Positions 24,788 to 35,074 of a stretch of DNA of 38,687 nucleotides are shown in pieces. The notes beneath the pieces were generated by a model. That model saw only the letters and a program-made list of their open reading frames with translations, searched no databases and had not been told where the DNA came from. Positions within the stretch are counted from its first letter, which is position 1. Each line of letters begins with the position of its first letter. The position numbers and the translations under genes were made by a program. Source of the DNA: Lachnospiraceae bacterium (GTDB lineage: Bacteria; Bacillota; Clostridia; Lachnospirales; Lachnospiraceae); the NCBI GenBank assembly GCA_017450105.1, contig JAFSXC010000109.1:1-38687 (forward strand). Reading direction: 5' to 3'.

Positions 24788-26157
24788 GAATCCTCCTTCA
24801 GATAAGGCATGTACGCCCTCATCCAGCGATGGTCCGCTCCGCGGGCGCTCTGCGGGAGGGAGCGGATCGAGGCAAGCTCCCAGGTATAAAGAGGCTCCTC
24901 CCAGGGCTTTTTCAGCATATAATAGAGATCCCAGACCGCAGGGTCGTCAAGTGACACCTCCACCTGGCGGACCTCCCTCGTAATCCGGTAGCTCTCCTCC
25001 GCTTCCTCTTCCTCGCCCTCCGGTCCCATCAGGCAGAGCCGAAGCTCTGTATTCGGCGCGGAAATCACAATTCCATCGGTATAGACTGCGGATTCCCTCG
25101 TTGGCCTTGTCCCGTCGAGCGTATAATATAAGAGTCCCCGGCTCTTCGGATACTCCACCTCCACGAGCTGATAGGTCTCATAGGTTCCGCCTGCGGGATG
25201 GATAGAAAAATGGTTTTCTGCATCCTCCACCACCTCCGAAGAAGACTCCTGCCACTCTGCGCCGGGTTCTTGTTCCTGTCCCGGTGCCTTCCCTGCACCC
25301 GAATAGAGAAGAGCGAACAGGAAAAACCCTATTCCTGCAGCCGCGGCCAGCAGCGGCAGAGGGCGTTTACTTTCCTTCCTTCTCTTTTTCCTGGCCGTGA
25401 GCTCATGCAGAAGGTCCTCGGCGGTTCGATAGCGGGCGTTCGGCTCCGGCTGAAGAAGCTTTGTGACGATCCCCTCCATATGCCAAGATACAGCCGGGTT
25501 CATTCTGTGCACGGGTTCAAAGGAATACGGCGGGTCGTTCGGATTTTTATTTGTCAGCAGATAATGCAGCAGGACTCCTATGGAGTACAGATCTGTCCGC
25601 TCGTCCAAGGAGCGGTCAAAAAGATATTGCTCAGGTGCAGCGTAGCCTCTGGTCAGCGCTGAAAGAGGTGTTTTTTTATGTTCCTTTTCCGTTATCTGAC
25701 GGGCGATGCCGAAGTCGATCAGATATACGCAATGGTTTTCGTCAAGAATCAGATTTGCGGGCTTCAGATCCAGATAGAGGATCGGAGGTGACAACTGGTG
25801 AAGATAAGAAAAGATCTGTGATATGCGGATGGCGATACGCCGGGTCTCCTTTTCGGAGAACACCTCATGCTTCAGTAATTCCTTCAGGGTTTTCCCGCGA
25901 ATATAGTCCATGCACAGGTAACGATAGCCTCCGGTTACAAAGGAAGCCCTGAGTCCGGGGATATATGGATTTCGTATGCAGGAAAGAAGCCGTTCCTCAT
26001 TCTCCCCCGCGGGATCCGAAGCACGAATCCGCTTTACCGCGGCGAAATCCTTATATTTCAGATCCCGGGCCAGATAAACCACACCCTGGCCTCCGCCCCC
26101 GATCTGCTCCTTCAGGAGGAAACGGTCCGAAACGAAGTTCCCTTCTCCGATTTTCAA
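24784..26157 (-). CDS. Transmembrane serine/threonine protein kinase with chitobiase-C-like ectodomain
   Basis: Hanks-type kinase of 457 residues. The Gly loop GGGGQGVVYLA starts at 20. ATP-binding K42, catalytic D130 in YLDLKPAN (in place of HRD), DFG at 148-150 and the APEQ block at 174-177 are present, so it should be active. The kinase domain ends near 256. A basic stop-transfer stretch and a membrane segment (about 267-286) lead to an external region with a beta-sandwich of the chitobiase/hexosaminidase C-terminal type (about 317-376, LLYYTLDGTRPT). It lacks PASTA repeats, unlike PrkC. The start is TTG 26157, with GGAG 11 nt upstream; ATG codons in between are out of frame. Confidence 0.9.
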   Translation of the reverse strand: MKIGEGNFVSDRFLLKEQIGGGGQGVVYLARDLKYKDFAAVKRIRASDPAGENEERLLSCIRNPYIPGLRASFVTGGYRYLCMDYIRGKTLKELLKHEVFSEKETRRIAIRISQIFSYLHQLSPPILYLDLKPANLILDENHCVYLIDFGIARQITEKEHKKTPLSALTRGYAAPEQYLFDRSLDERTDLYSIGVLLHYLLTNKNPNDPPYSFEPVHRMNPAVSWHMEGIVTKLLQPEPNARYRTAEDLLHELTARKKRRKESKRPLPLLAAAAGIGFFLFALLYSGAGKAPGQEQEPGAEWQESSSEVVEDAENHFSIHPAGGTYETYQLVEVEYPKSRGLLYYTLDGTRPTRESAVYTDGIVISAPNTELRLCLMGPEGEEEEAEESYRITREVRQVEVSLDDPAVWDLYYMLKKPWEEPLYTWELASIRSLPQSARGADHRWMRAYMPYLKEDS

Positions 26158-26164
26158 TTCATGT

Positions 26165-26842
26165 TCATCTCCTTTCCCTTACACCGATAAGGCAGATTGT
26201 AAGCGCTCGTCCATTCCCGAGAGACGACAGAGCGTCAAACAGCGAGCTTTTCGCTTCTGCGGCACCGCCGCTGTTATGAACCAGAAAGCCCGTTTCTTCT
26301 CTGGTAATACACATGGTATGTATCATCGCGAGAATATTCGTTCGATCGTTGTATACAGTCACAACAAAAACCGTGAATCTCTTTTCCAGCGCATCCACCG
26401 CTTCTTCTGTAACCGCCTTCCCGATCAGGCTTTCCGTTTTCTCACCGATGTCCGTGAAATAACGGACTATTTTTTTCGGAGCCGTTCCGAAGGTTCCGAA
26501 GAGAGCGAGCCCTCTGTTCTCAAAATTCATAAGAAGGTATGGGAAGGACACATCCTTTCCCAACGCTTTTTCTGCATTATATACGGCAATGGCCTCACAG
26601 GAATTATAGGAAGCCGGATAGTTTCCGAAGAAAAGAGTCGTCAACAGACTCTGGTACTCCAAAAAACCGCCGGACTCTGCCCGGGTAAAACAGGTACTCC
26701 ACTGCTCCAGATTGTTCCTATAATGCTTTTCCCGAAGACGCTTCGGGATACGGAAGCTGAAGAAATTCAAGAATCCGAGAACGAGTTTAGAAGAGACGCG
26801 CCGGGGAATAAAACCCGCCAGAAACGCTTTCAATCCTTTCAT
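26165..26842 (-). CDS. Predicted papain-like cysteine peptidase family protein
   Basis: A 225-residue protein with no named match that I can give. The pattern suggests a papain/C39-like fold. C82 in SYNSCEAIAVYNA opens a helix, H175 is in AMIHTMCI and N190 in GFLVHNSG, the order Cys-His-Asn expected for such a triad. The N-terminal 40 residues are basic and amphipathic, with no clear signal peptide. It is the first gene of a set with the kinase, whose start lies 7 nt downstream, and the vWA protein. ATG 26842 is chosen over an upstream in-frame TTG (26872), which would fall inside the promoter. Function is inferred. Confidence 0.7.
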   Translation of the reverse strand: MKGLKAFLAGFIPRRVSSKLVLGFLNFFSFRIPKRLREKHYRNNLEQWSTCFTRAESGGFLEYQSLLTTLFFGNYPASYNSCEAIAVYNAEKALGKDVSFPYLLMNFENRGLALFGTFGTAPKKIVRYFTDIGEKTESLIGKAVTEEAVDALEKRFTVFVVTVYNDRTNILAMIHTMCITREETGFLVHNSGGAAEAKSSLFDALSSLGNGRALTICLIGVRERR

Positions 26843-26850
26843 GTAAAGAC

Positions 26851-26879
26851 AGTATATCAGCCTGCCCCGCAAAAATCAA
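26851..26879 (-). promoter_or_regulatory. Promoter of the peptidase-kinase-vWA operon
   Basis: TTGATT (26874-26879), a 17-nt spacer and TATACT (26851-26856). Only 8 nt separate the -10 box from the ATG, so the predicted mRNA has a leader of about 2 nt. Confidence 0.7.
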
Positions 26880-26902
26880 TCCCGATTTTTGACGCAAAGA
26901 GC

Positions 26903-26933
26903 AAAAAACCGGGCCCCTGGTAAAAGGGCCCGG
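26903..26933 (-). terminator. Rho-independent terminator of the sugar operon
   Basis: On the minus strand CCGGGCCC pairs with GGGCCCGG around a short loop and is followed by TTTTTT. It lies 22 nt after the stop of the fucose/arabinose isomerase family gene and just before the next operon's promoter. Confidence 0.92.
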
Positions 26934-26955
26934 ATCTTCGTTTCATGCTTTATTT

Positions 26956-28443
26956 CTAAGGATTCTCCGTCGGATAGGGCAGGCTGGCCGGCTGGTTGTA
27001 GTTGATGTCCTCCATCGGGACCCCGATGTATTTGAAGACCTCGAACAGAGCCTTTCCGAAATGACCGAAGGCCACAGCTCCATGATGCGGATAATTCTTC
27101 TCAATCAGTACGTGATGGTAGAAACGGCCCATTTCCTTGATGGCGAATACGCCAATGCCGCCGAAGGACTTGGTTGCCACCGGAAGGATCTCACCCTCAG
27201 CCAGATAAGCCCGAAGCTTGTTGTCGGCTGTAGACTGAAGACGATAGAACGTAATCTCGCCGGGTGCGATATCTCCTTCGAGAGTTCCGTTTGTCACTTC
27301 GATCGGAAGAGAACGCGCCATAATGAGCTGATACTTCATCTCATGGAAGGCCAGCTTCTTGCTGCAGGTATTTCCACAGTGGAAGCCCATGAAGGTATCG
27401 GTATGCGTATAATCGAACTTTCCTTCGATGGATTCCTTATACATATCCTTCGGGACAGAGTTGTTGATGTCCAGAAGGGTTACGGTATCATCCGATACGC
27501 AGGTCCCGATGTACTCGCTTAAGCAGCCGTAAATGTCAACCTCGCAGGAAACCGGGATTCCCTTTCCGGTCAGACGGCTGTTCACATAGCAGGGAACAAA
27601 GCCAAACTGCGTCTGGAAGGCCGGCCAGCATTTTCCGGCAATCGCCACATATTCACGATAGCCCTTGTGCGCTTCCACCCAGTCAAGCAGGGTCAGCTCA
27701 TACTGCGCCAGCTTCTCAAGAACCTCGGGTTTCTTATTTCCGGCGCCAAGCTCTGCTTCCATATCCTTAATCACATCCGGAATACGGCTGTCGCCTTTAT
27801 GCTTGTTAAAGGCCTCGAACAGATCCAGCTCGGAGTTTTCCTCGATCTCAACACCCAGGTTGTAAAGCTGCTTGATCGGCGCATTGCAGGCCAGGAAGTT
27901 CAACGGTCTCGGGCCGAAGGATATGATCTTCAGCTTGGAAAGGCCGATAACCGCACGGGCAATGGGCAGGAAGTCATGCATCATATCCGCCAGATCCTCG
28001 GCATCGCCGACCGGATACTCGGGGACGTAGGCGCCCACGTTTCTGAGCTTTAAGTTGTAGCTGGCATTCAGCATACCGCAATAGGCATCGCCGCGGCCCT
28101 GGATCAGATTGTCCTGACTCTCTTCCGCCGCCGCCACAAACATCTTCGGTCCCTCGAAGTGCTTTGCCAGAAGCGTCTCGGAAATTTCCGGTCCGAAGTT
28201 TCCGAGATAGACGCACAGGGCGTTGCAGCCGGCCTTCTTTATGTCCTCAAGAGCCTGCACCATGTGGATCTCGCTCTCCACGATGCAGATCGGGCATTCA
28301 TAAATATCCGCTGCATCATATTTCTTTGCGTAGGCATCGATCAGGGCTTTCCGGCGATTCACCGACAAGCTTTCCGGGAAGCAGTCTCTGCTGACCGCCA
28401 CGATCCCCAATTTCACCTGTGGAATGTTTTGCATCCTGTTCAT
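26956..28443 (-). CDS. L-fucose/L-arabinose isomerase family protein
   Basis: A 495-residue aldose-ketose isomerase-like protein, cytosolic. It begins VKLGIVAVSRDCFP and carries the family's N-terminal alpha/beta domain, then a central block with NSRLTGKGIPVSCEVDIYG and a C-terminal region ending near HHGAVAFGHFGKALFEVF. Acidic and His residues in these blocks are candidates for metal binding. Members of this group isomerise fucose, arabinose or related sugars; the real substrate here is unknown. The ATG at 28443 follows GGAGGGGAACTAA. It is the third gene after the kinase and DUF4867 genes but also has its own likely promoter. Confidence 0.88.
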   Translation of the reverse strand: MNRMQNIPQVKLGIVAVSRDCFPESLSVNRRKALIDAYAKKYDAADIYECPICIVESEIHMVQALEDIKKAGCNALCVYLGNFGPEISETLLAKHFEGPKMFVAAAEESQDNLIQGRGDAYCGMLNASYNLKLRNVGAYVPEYPVGDAEDLADMMHDFLPIARAVIGLSKLKIISFGPRPLNFLACNAPIKQLYNLGVEIEENSELDLFEAFNKHKGDSRIPDVIKDMEAELGAGNKKPEVLEKLAQYELTLLDWVEAHKGYREYVAIAGKCWPAFQTQFGFVPCYVNSRLTGKGIPVSCEVDIYGCLSEYIGTCVSDDTVTLLDINNSVPKDMYKESIEGKFDYTHTDTFMGFHCGNTCSKKLAFHEMKYQLIMARSLPIEVTNGTLEGDIAPGEITFYRLQSTADNKLRAYLAEGEILPVATKSFGGIGVFAIKEMGRFYHHVLIEKNYPHHGAVAFGHFGKALFEVFKYIGVPMEDINYNQPASLPYPTENP

Positions 28444-28500
28444 TTAGTTCCCCTCCTATAATTTAATATACATTTAACAAATTTCCTATAGTAACAATTT

Positions 28501-28529
28501 ATTATGTTCAGAATTAATTATATTGCCAA
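28501..28529 (-). promoter_or_regulatory. Likely internal promoter of the isomerase gene
   Basis: TTGGCA (28524-28529), a 17-nt spacer and CATAAT (28501-28506), in an AT-rich 104-nt gap after the DUF4867 gene. The long remaining leader is AT-rich with no clear structure. Confidence 0.55.
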
Positions 28530-28547
28530 GCATCGATTTTTCAACAA

Positions 28548-29168
28548 TTACACCTCGAGATTCTCACCTTTCAGCCCGATATGCTCGCTTCCGGTAAAAC
28601 CGCCCTCGGGATGGCCGATCAGCCACTTATTTCTGGCTGTGATCAGGGAATCCTCAAATTCTCCGCCATGGCTTCCCGTCAGAGGCTCGTTCGTTCCCTT
28701 CGGAAGCACGATGGATACGCGGAAGCCCTCCTCCGAGGTCTGGCAGGGAGCGTAATGAAGCGAAGTGGCATACAGCTCGACCGCCTTCCCGGCCGGCAGA
28801 AGGAAAGCCTCCATCTTTCCGGTATCGTAGGTAAAGCCCTCTTCTATATCCTCTTCCTTTCCAAGAAGGAGGATCACATCCGTCGCAGCCACATTGATTT
28901 CGGAGCTGCGATGATATTCTACAGCGTTCAGCTTGAGGTTATGTCCGTTGCAATAACCGATCTGGATCGGCAGCTCTCCGTAAATAATCCGCTCAAGCTC
29001 TCCCTTGACGGGAAGGCTCTCAAGGTCCGCGATCGAGGGTTCATAAGCGCAGTCCTCCGGGCAGGGGGTCTTCTCCTTCAGGGCCTCGATCAATCCCGAA
29101 AAGTCGATCTCGTCCACAACTCTTCCGTATTTTTTGAATTCCGGATCTGTAACATTCAATGTTTTCAT
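28548..29168 (-). CDS. DUF4867 family protein, cupin-like
   Basis: A 206-residue soluble protein that I recognise as DUF4867. Short beta-strands with SSEINVAATDVILLLG, MEAFLLPAGKAVELYATSLH and HYAP suggest a cupin-type barrel with a possible metal site (the His in TSLHYAP and nearby Glu residues). It lies between a xylulokinase-family gene and a sugar isomerase gene, so a role as an aldose or ketose epimerase or isomerase is likely but unproven. An in-frame GTG at 29174 exists, but ATG 29168 has AGGGAG at a better distance. Confidence 0.82.
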   Translation of the reverse strand: MKTLNVTDPEFKKYGRVVDEIDFSGLIEALKEKTPCPEDCAYEPSIADLESLPVKGELERIIYGELPIQIGYCNGHNLKLNAVEYHRSSEINVAATDVILLLGKEEDIEEGFTYDTGKMEAFLLPAGKAVELYATSLHYAPCQTSEEGFRVSIVLPKGTNEPLTGSHGGEFEDSLITARNKWLIGHPEGGFTGSEHIGLKGENLEV

Positions 29169-29202
29169 AGCCACTCTCCCTTTCTTCTTAAATTTCTATC
29201 CA

Positions 29203-30672
29203 TCAGGCCAGCTTCGGAAACGCGTCCTTTAAGGCCGGATACAGAAGCCGGAATTTTTTGTACTGCGCATCGTATTTCTGCACCAGCTCCGCCTCCGGTT
29301 CCACGGTATCCACCACCTCAACGATGGCCTTCGCCGCATCCTCCACGCTGTCGTATTCCTTGCAGGCGACTGCTGCCAGCATGGCTCCGCCGAGAGAAGG
29401 ACCTTCTTCTGTTTTCAGGATATCAAGCGGCACCCCGAGGACGTTCGCGATAATCCGCCGCCAGAGAGGACTCTTCGCTCCTCCGCCTACGACCTTACTT
29501 CTTCCGATAGAAAGCCCGAGGCTCTTAGCGATCTCGAAGGAATCCCGAAGCGCAAAGGCAACGCCCTCCAGAACCGCCTGGGTCATATCCTCTCTCGTGG
29601 AATCCATGGACATCCCGATAAAGGCAGCCCGCGCCTGCGGATCATTCAGCGGAGACCGTTCTCCCATAAGATAGGGCAGGAAGAAGACCGGGTTTTCACC
29701 GAGCTTTTCGATATTTTTTTGTTCCGCGGCGTAGTCCGTAGTCTTCACGATCTCGTCCATCCACCACTTATTGCAGCTTGCAGCCGAAAGCATGCAGCCC
29801 ATCAGATGGTATTCCCCGTTGGCATCGCAGAAAGAGTGGAGCGCGTTATGCGAATCCACGGAGAAATGCTTCTGGGAAATAAAGATCGTTCCGCTCGTCC
29901 CGAGGGAGATATTGCAGTTTCCGTCACCGACGGTACCGGTGGCCACCGCAGCCGCCGCATTATCTCCGGCACCAGCCGCCACGATCACGTCCTTTCGCAC
30001 TCCAAGCTCCGCCGCGATCTCGGGAAGCAGCGTCCCGATTGCCTCGTAGCTTTCAAACAGCTTCGGGAGAAGCGATGTGGAGATCGAGCAGATATCACAC
30101 ATTTCATCGGACCATTTCCGATTTTTCACATCCAGAAGCAGCATCCCCGAGGCATCCGACACATCCGTAGCATGTACCCCGGTCAGCCGGTAGGCCAGAT
30201 AATCCTTCGGAAGCATGATCTTTTTGATCCTGCGGAAATTATCGGGCTCATTCTTCTTCACCCAAATAAGCTTGGGCGCAGTAAATCCGGCAAAGGCGAT
30301 ATTGGCGGTATAGCCGGAAAGGCGGTCACGGCCGATATCGTTGTTCAGATACTCACATTCCTCCGTGGTCCTTCCGTCATTCCAGAGAATCGCCGGGCGG
30401 ATCACCTTATCCTCCTCGTCCAGGATCACAAGCCCATGCATCTGGCCTCCGAAACTGATTCCGGCCAGCGCGTCCTTATCGATCTCCGAAAGAAGCTCCT
30501 TTAAGCCTGCCATACTTTCGTTAAACCAGTCATAAGGATTCTGCTCCGACCAGCCCGGATGCGGAAACGACAGAGGATATTCCCTGGATACGATCTTTTG
30601 TATGTTTCCCTTTTCATCCATGAGAAGCAGCTTTACAGACGATGTTCCGAGATCAATTCCGGCATAATACAT
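29203..30672 (-). CDS. xylB: Xylulokinase-family sugar kinase
   Basis: FGGY-family kinase of 489 residues that phosphorylates D-xylulose or a similar ketose. The N-terminal phosphate loop YAGIDLGTSSVKLLLMDEKG, SFGGQMHGLV with NDGRT, the catalytic Asp in GAGDNAAAAV, and the C-terminal VVGGGAKSPLWRRI are all in place. It is the first gene of an operon with DUF4867 and a fucose/arabinose-type isomerase. No xylose isomerase or transporter gene is present in the window, so the natural substrate may not be xylulose. The ATG at 30672 follows GGGGAGGGTGAATTT. Confidence 0.9.
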   Translation of the reverse strand: MYYAGIDLGTSSVKLLLMDEKGNIQKIVSREYPLSFPHPGWSEQNPYDWFNESMAGLKELLSEIDKDALAGISFGGQMHGLVILDEEDKVIRPAILWNDGRTTEECEYLNNDIGRDRLSGYTANIAFAGFTAPKLIWVKKNEPDNFRRIKKIMLPKDYLAYRLTGVHATDVSDASGMLLLDVKNRKWSDEMCDICSISTSLLPKLFESYEAIGTLLPEIAAELGVRKDVIVAAGAGDNAAAAVATGTVGDGNCNISLGTSGTIFISQKHFSVDSHNALHSFCDANGEYHLMGCMLSAASCNKWWMDEIVKTTDYAAEQKNIEKLGENPVFFLPYLMGERSPLNDPQARAAFIGMSMDSTREDMTQAVLEGVAFALRDSFEIAKSLGLSIGRSKVVGGGAKSPLWRRIIANVLGVPLDILKTEEGPSLGGAMLAAVACKEYDSVEDAAKAIVEVVDTVEPEAELVQKYDAQYKKFRLLYPALKDAFPKLA

Positions 30673-30712
30673 AAATTCACCCTCCCCACACTATATTTTT
30701 TCGTCAGATTTC

Positions 30713-30741
30713 ATTATAAAACCATATGCTGAAAACTTCAA
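30713..30741 (-). promoter_or_regulatory. SigA promoter of the xylB operon
   Basis: TTGAAG (30736-30741), a 17-nt spacer and TATAAT (30713-30718). Predicted transcription starts about 35 nt before the xylB ATG. No catabolite-response (cre) palindrome was evident nearby. Confidence 0.75.
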
Positions 30742-30746
30742 TGGAA

Positions 30747-32003
30747 TTATTGCTTCGGGAACTCAAGAAGAAGACGGTCAATGCTTCGAAGCTCCATCCT
30801 TTCCACAGTAAAGCGGTAGCCATCCTCTGTCACAACCTGCTCCCCCTCCTTTGGCACATGCCCCAGAAGCTCGATCACAAAGCCGCCGACCGAATCGGAA
30901 TCCTCTGAGGAAAACGGAAGCTTCAGCTCCTCTGAAATGCTCTCAAGGTTCGCAGTTCCCTTAAGCCGCACCTTTCCCGGCGACAGACGCGTAATGTCCT
31001 CCTCCTCGGCCGCATCGTATTCATCATGGATTTCCCCGACGATCTCCTCCAGAAGGTCCTCCAGGGACACCATTCCGGCTGTCACCCCGTACTCATCCAG
31101 AACAATGGCGATGGAGATGGAGGCCGTACGCATCTCTGCCAGAAGCTCTGCCGTATTTTTATGCTCAAAGGTCATATAGGGGTCGCGGCAGATCGAGCGG
31201 GCCGAGAAATGTCCCTTGTCCTCATAAAAGACCAGATCCTTCAGATAAAGAATACCGATTACCTTATCCTTGGAGCCCTCATAGACCGGAAGCCTTGAAT
31301 AACCGCTTTCCCGAAAAACCTCAAAGATCTCGTCATAGCTGGCCTCGACAGGCACAAAGGTCATGTGGATCCGCGGAACCATGACCTCCTTTGCCTCGGC
31401 CTCCGTAAAATCGAAGAGGTTCCGGATGATCTGGCGTTCCTCGTTCTCGATCACACCCTGTTCCTCGGACACATCCACAATGGTCTTCAGCTCTTCCTCC
31501 GTCATGGCCTCTTTCTTTGCGTCGGGATTGATCCGAAAAAGAAGAAGGACCAGGCGGGAAAGCTGATTGATCGCGAAAATAACCGGGGTCAGCACCACCA
31601 TCAGACCGTAAATGACCGGAGCGTAGAGCATGGAAAGCTTGTCTGCACGAAGCGAGGCTGCGGTTTTAGGAACGATCTCTCCGAAGATGAGGATCAGGAA
31701 GGTCAGGATACCGGTTGCCACACCGGCGGCTATGCTGCCGAAAAGGCAGACCACAAGCCCTGTGGTAAGGGCCGAGGCCGAAAGATTCACCACATTGTTG
31801 CCCACCAGAATGGCGGAAAGCATTTTCGTATTCTGCTCGTGGATCTTAAGTACAAGAGCCGAGCGCTTATTGCCTTCCTCGGCAAAGGTCCGCATGCGGA
31901 TCAAATTCACCGTGGTCAGCGCCGTCTCGGCTGAAGAGAAAAAGGCGGACAAAAGAAGCAGAACCGCCAGAATTATACATCGTAACCAGACATCAGAATC
32001 CAT
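30747..32003 (-). CDS. HlyC/CorC family transporter (DUF21 plus CBS domains)
   Basis: A 418-residue membrane protein of the CNNM/CorB-like group, linked in various bacteria to Mg2+ or Co2+ handling. An N-terminal DUF21 region has four hydrophobic segments (about 8-150, with SSAETALTTVNLIRMR). A paired CBS domain follows, with the typical entry VMVPRIHMTFVPVEASYDEI and YSRLPVYEGSKDKVIGILYLKDL. A C-terminal CorC_HlyC domain ends it. The ATG at 32003 follows GGGGAGTAAATGAA and lies 5 nt after the small membrane-protein gene. The ion transported is not clear from sequence. Confidence 0.92.
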   Translation of the reverse strand: MDSDVWLRCIILAVLLLLSAFFSSAETALTTVNLIRMRTFAEEGNKRSALVLKIHEQNTKMLSAILVGNNVVNLSASALTTGLVVCLFGSIAAGVATGILTFLILIFGEIVPKTAASLRADKLSMLYAPVIYGLMVVLTPVIFAINQLSRLVLLLFRINPDAKKEAMTEEELKTIVDVSEEQGVIENEERQIIRNLFDFTEAEAKEVMVPRIHMTFVPVEASYDEIFEVFRESGYSRLPVYEGSKDKVIGILYLKDLVFYEDKGHFSARSICRDPYMTFEHKNTAELLAEMRTASISIAIVLDEYGVTAGMVSLEDLLEEIVGEIHDEYDAAEEEDITRLSPGKVRLKGTANLESISEELKLPFSSEDSDSVGGFVIELLGHVPKEGEQVVTEDGYRFTVERMELRSIDRLLLEFPKQ

Positions 32004-32008
32004 TTCAT

Positions 32009-32251
32009 TTACTCCCCGAGGGAAGCTTCATAGTCCGAAAGAGCCGACATGTTTACATCCGTATACACAATGTTTTCCGCAGCCTTTTTCATTTGCATAT
32101 GATAAACGGAAACTCCGATCCAGACGCCGATGGCGGCGATCAGTACAAAGCCGAGAAGCCCGGTAAGCACTCTGGCGGTCTTCTCCTTACGTATCAGCTT
32201 TGTGCGGTTTTTCTTTTCCTGTTTATGCTGTTCAACCTTTGCCTGACTCAT
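32009..32251 (-). CDS. Small single-pass membrane protein
   Basis: An 80-residue protein of unknown function with a very basic N-terminus (about 26 residues, cytosolic by the positive-inside rule), one membrane segment (about 28-48) and a short acidic external tail. ATG 32251 is chosen because AAGGAGATATATC precedes it; the frame is open upstream but no better site exists there. It has its own promoter and is co-transcribed with the CorC-like gene 5 nt downstream, so it may be an accessory subunit. Confidence 0.75.
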   Translation of the reverse strand: MSQAKVEQHKQEKKNRTKLIRKEKTARVLTGLLGFVLIAAIGVWIGVSVYHMQMKKAAENIVYTDVNMSALSDYEASLGE

Positions 32252-32311
32252 GATATATCTCCTTAAATCTAAATAATTCGAAAGGGCACCGAAAAGAGGC
32301 ACCACCTTTTT

Positions 32312-32337
32312 ATTATATACAAAACCGGCACCATTGT

Positions 32338-32340
<3 letters not shown>
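32312..32340 (-). promoter_or_regulatory. Promoter between the atp operon and the CorC pair
   Basis: TAGACA (32335-32340), a 17-nt spacer and TATAAT (32312-32317). The -35 box overlaps the atpC stop codon. No terminator hairpin separates the two units. Confidence 0.7.
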
Positions 32341-34171
<1,831 letters not shown>

Positions 34172-35074
34172 TCAGCTATTCTCCCTTTTCTTTTTCTTCC
34201 GCTGGGCCCTGGCGCCTGCCGCCACCTCCGTAATCTCCTGTGTGATCGCCGCCTGACGTAAGCGGTCATAGCTCAGACGCAGCTCCCCGAGCAGCTCCTC
34301 GGCATTTTTGCTGGCACTGCGCATGGCCGTCATCCGGGCATTCTGTTCCGCGGAAAAGCTGTCCACAAGGGCGCCGTAGATGGAGCCTGTAATATAGCTC
34401 GGCATGACACGGGCGATCACCTCGTCCACGGAAGGGTTGAATCTGAATTCCCGGTCTCTGTGGCTGCGTCGTTCCTCGGGCGTATAAAAAAGCTTCCTCT
34501 CAAAGGGAAGCAGTTGCATCACCTTTACCTCGGTACTGACCTCGTTTTTCATATCGCTGTAAATGATACGGATCTCGTCGGTTTTCCCGTCCAGGTATTC
34601 CTTCAGCATCACGCTGCAGATCACCCGCGCCCGCTGGAGCGTAGGGTTCTGGGCCGTGTAAAGGAAGGACTGCTCCATTGGGATTTTACGTCTGTGGCAG
34701 TATCTTCTTCCGTATTCTCCCACCATGTAGATCCTTGTCTTCTTATGCTTCTCCCGTTCCTGCTCCATCCTTCGCAGAACGTTCATATTATAGCCGCCCG
34801 CCAGTCCCTTGTCGGCAGTAATGACCAGATAGGAATAGGTTTCCGCCGGCTTGCGTCCCGTCTTGGGATAAAAGAAGGGGGAGTCTATGTCGGATCTGGT
34901 CTGGAAAAGACGACGGATCTCGGATTCCTGCAGCGCAAAAAAGGGCCTGGTCTTCTGAAGCTCTGCCTTGGCCTTTTTCAGCTTGGTGGAGGAGATCATA
35001 TACATCGCGTTCGTGATCTTCATTGTACTCCGAACGCTGCTCATATGGCTTTTTACTTCGCCGGCTGATGCCAT
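34172..35074 (-). CDS. atpG: ATP synthase F1 gamma subunit
   Basis: Rotor shaft of F1. The 300 residues have the conserved N-terminal helix (VRSTMKITNAMYMISSTKLKKAK), the central Rossmann-like domain with YLVITADKGLAGGYNMNV, and the C-terminal helix with DSFSAEQNARMTAMRSASKN. The very end is unusually basic (AQRKKKKRENS). The ATG at 35074 overlaps the end of atpA by 22 nt, which couples translation. Confidence 0.96.
   Translation of the reverse strand: MASAGEVKSHMSSVRSTMKITNAMYMISSTKLKKAKAELQKTRPFFALQESEIRRLFQTRSDIDSPFFYPKTGRKPAETYSYLVITADKGLAGGYNMNVLRRMEQEREKHKKTRIYMVGEYGRRYCHRRKIPMEQSFLYTAQNPTLQRARVICSVMLKEYLDGKTDEIRIIYSDMKNEVSTEVKVMQLLPFERKLFYTPEERRSHRDREFRFNPSVDEVIARVMPSYITGSIYGALVDSFSAEQNARMTAMRSASKNAEELLGELRLSYDRLRQAAITQEITEVAAGARAQRKKKKRENS

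Noticed and set aside
32285-32332. Three GGTGCC direct repeats upstream of the small membrane-protein gene
   Set aside because: The motif is only 6 nt, spacing is irregular (13 and 29 nt), and it could arise by chance; too weak to call an operator.
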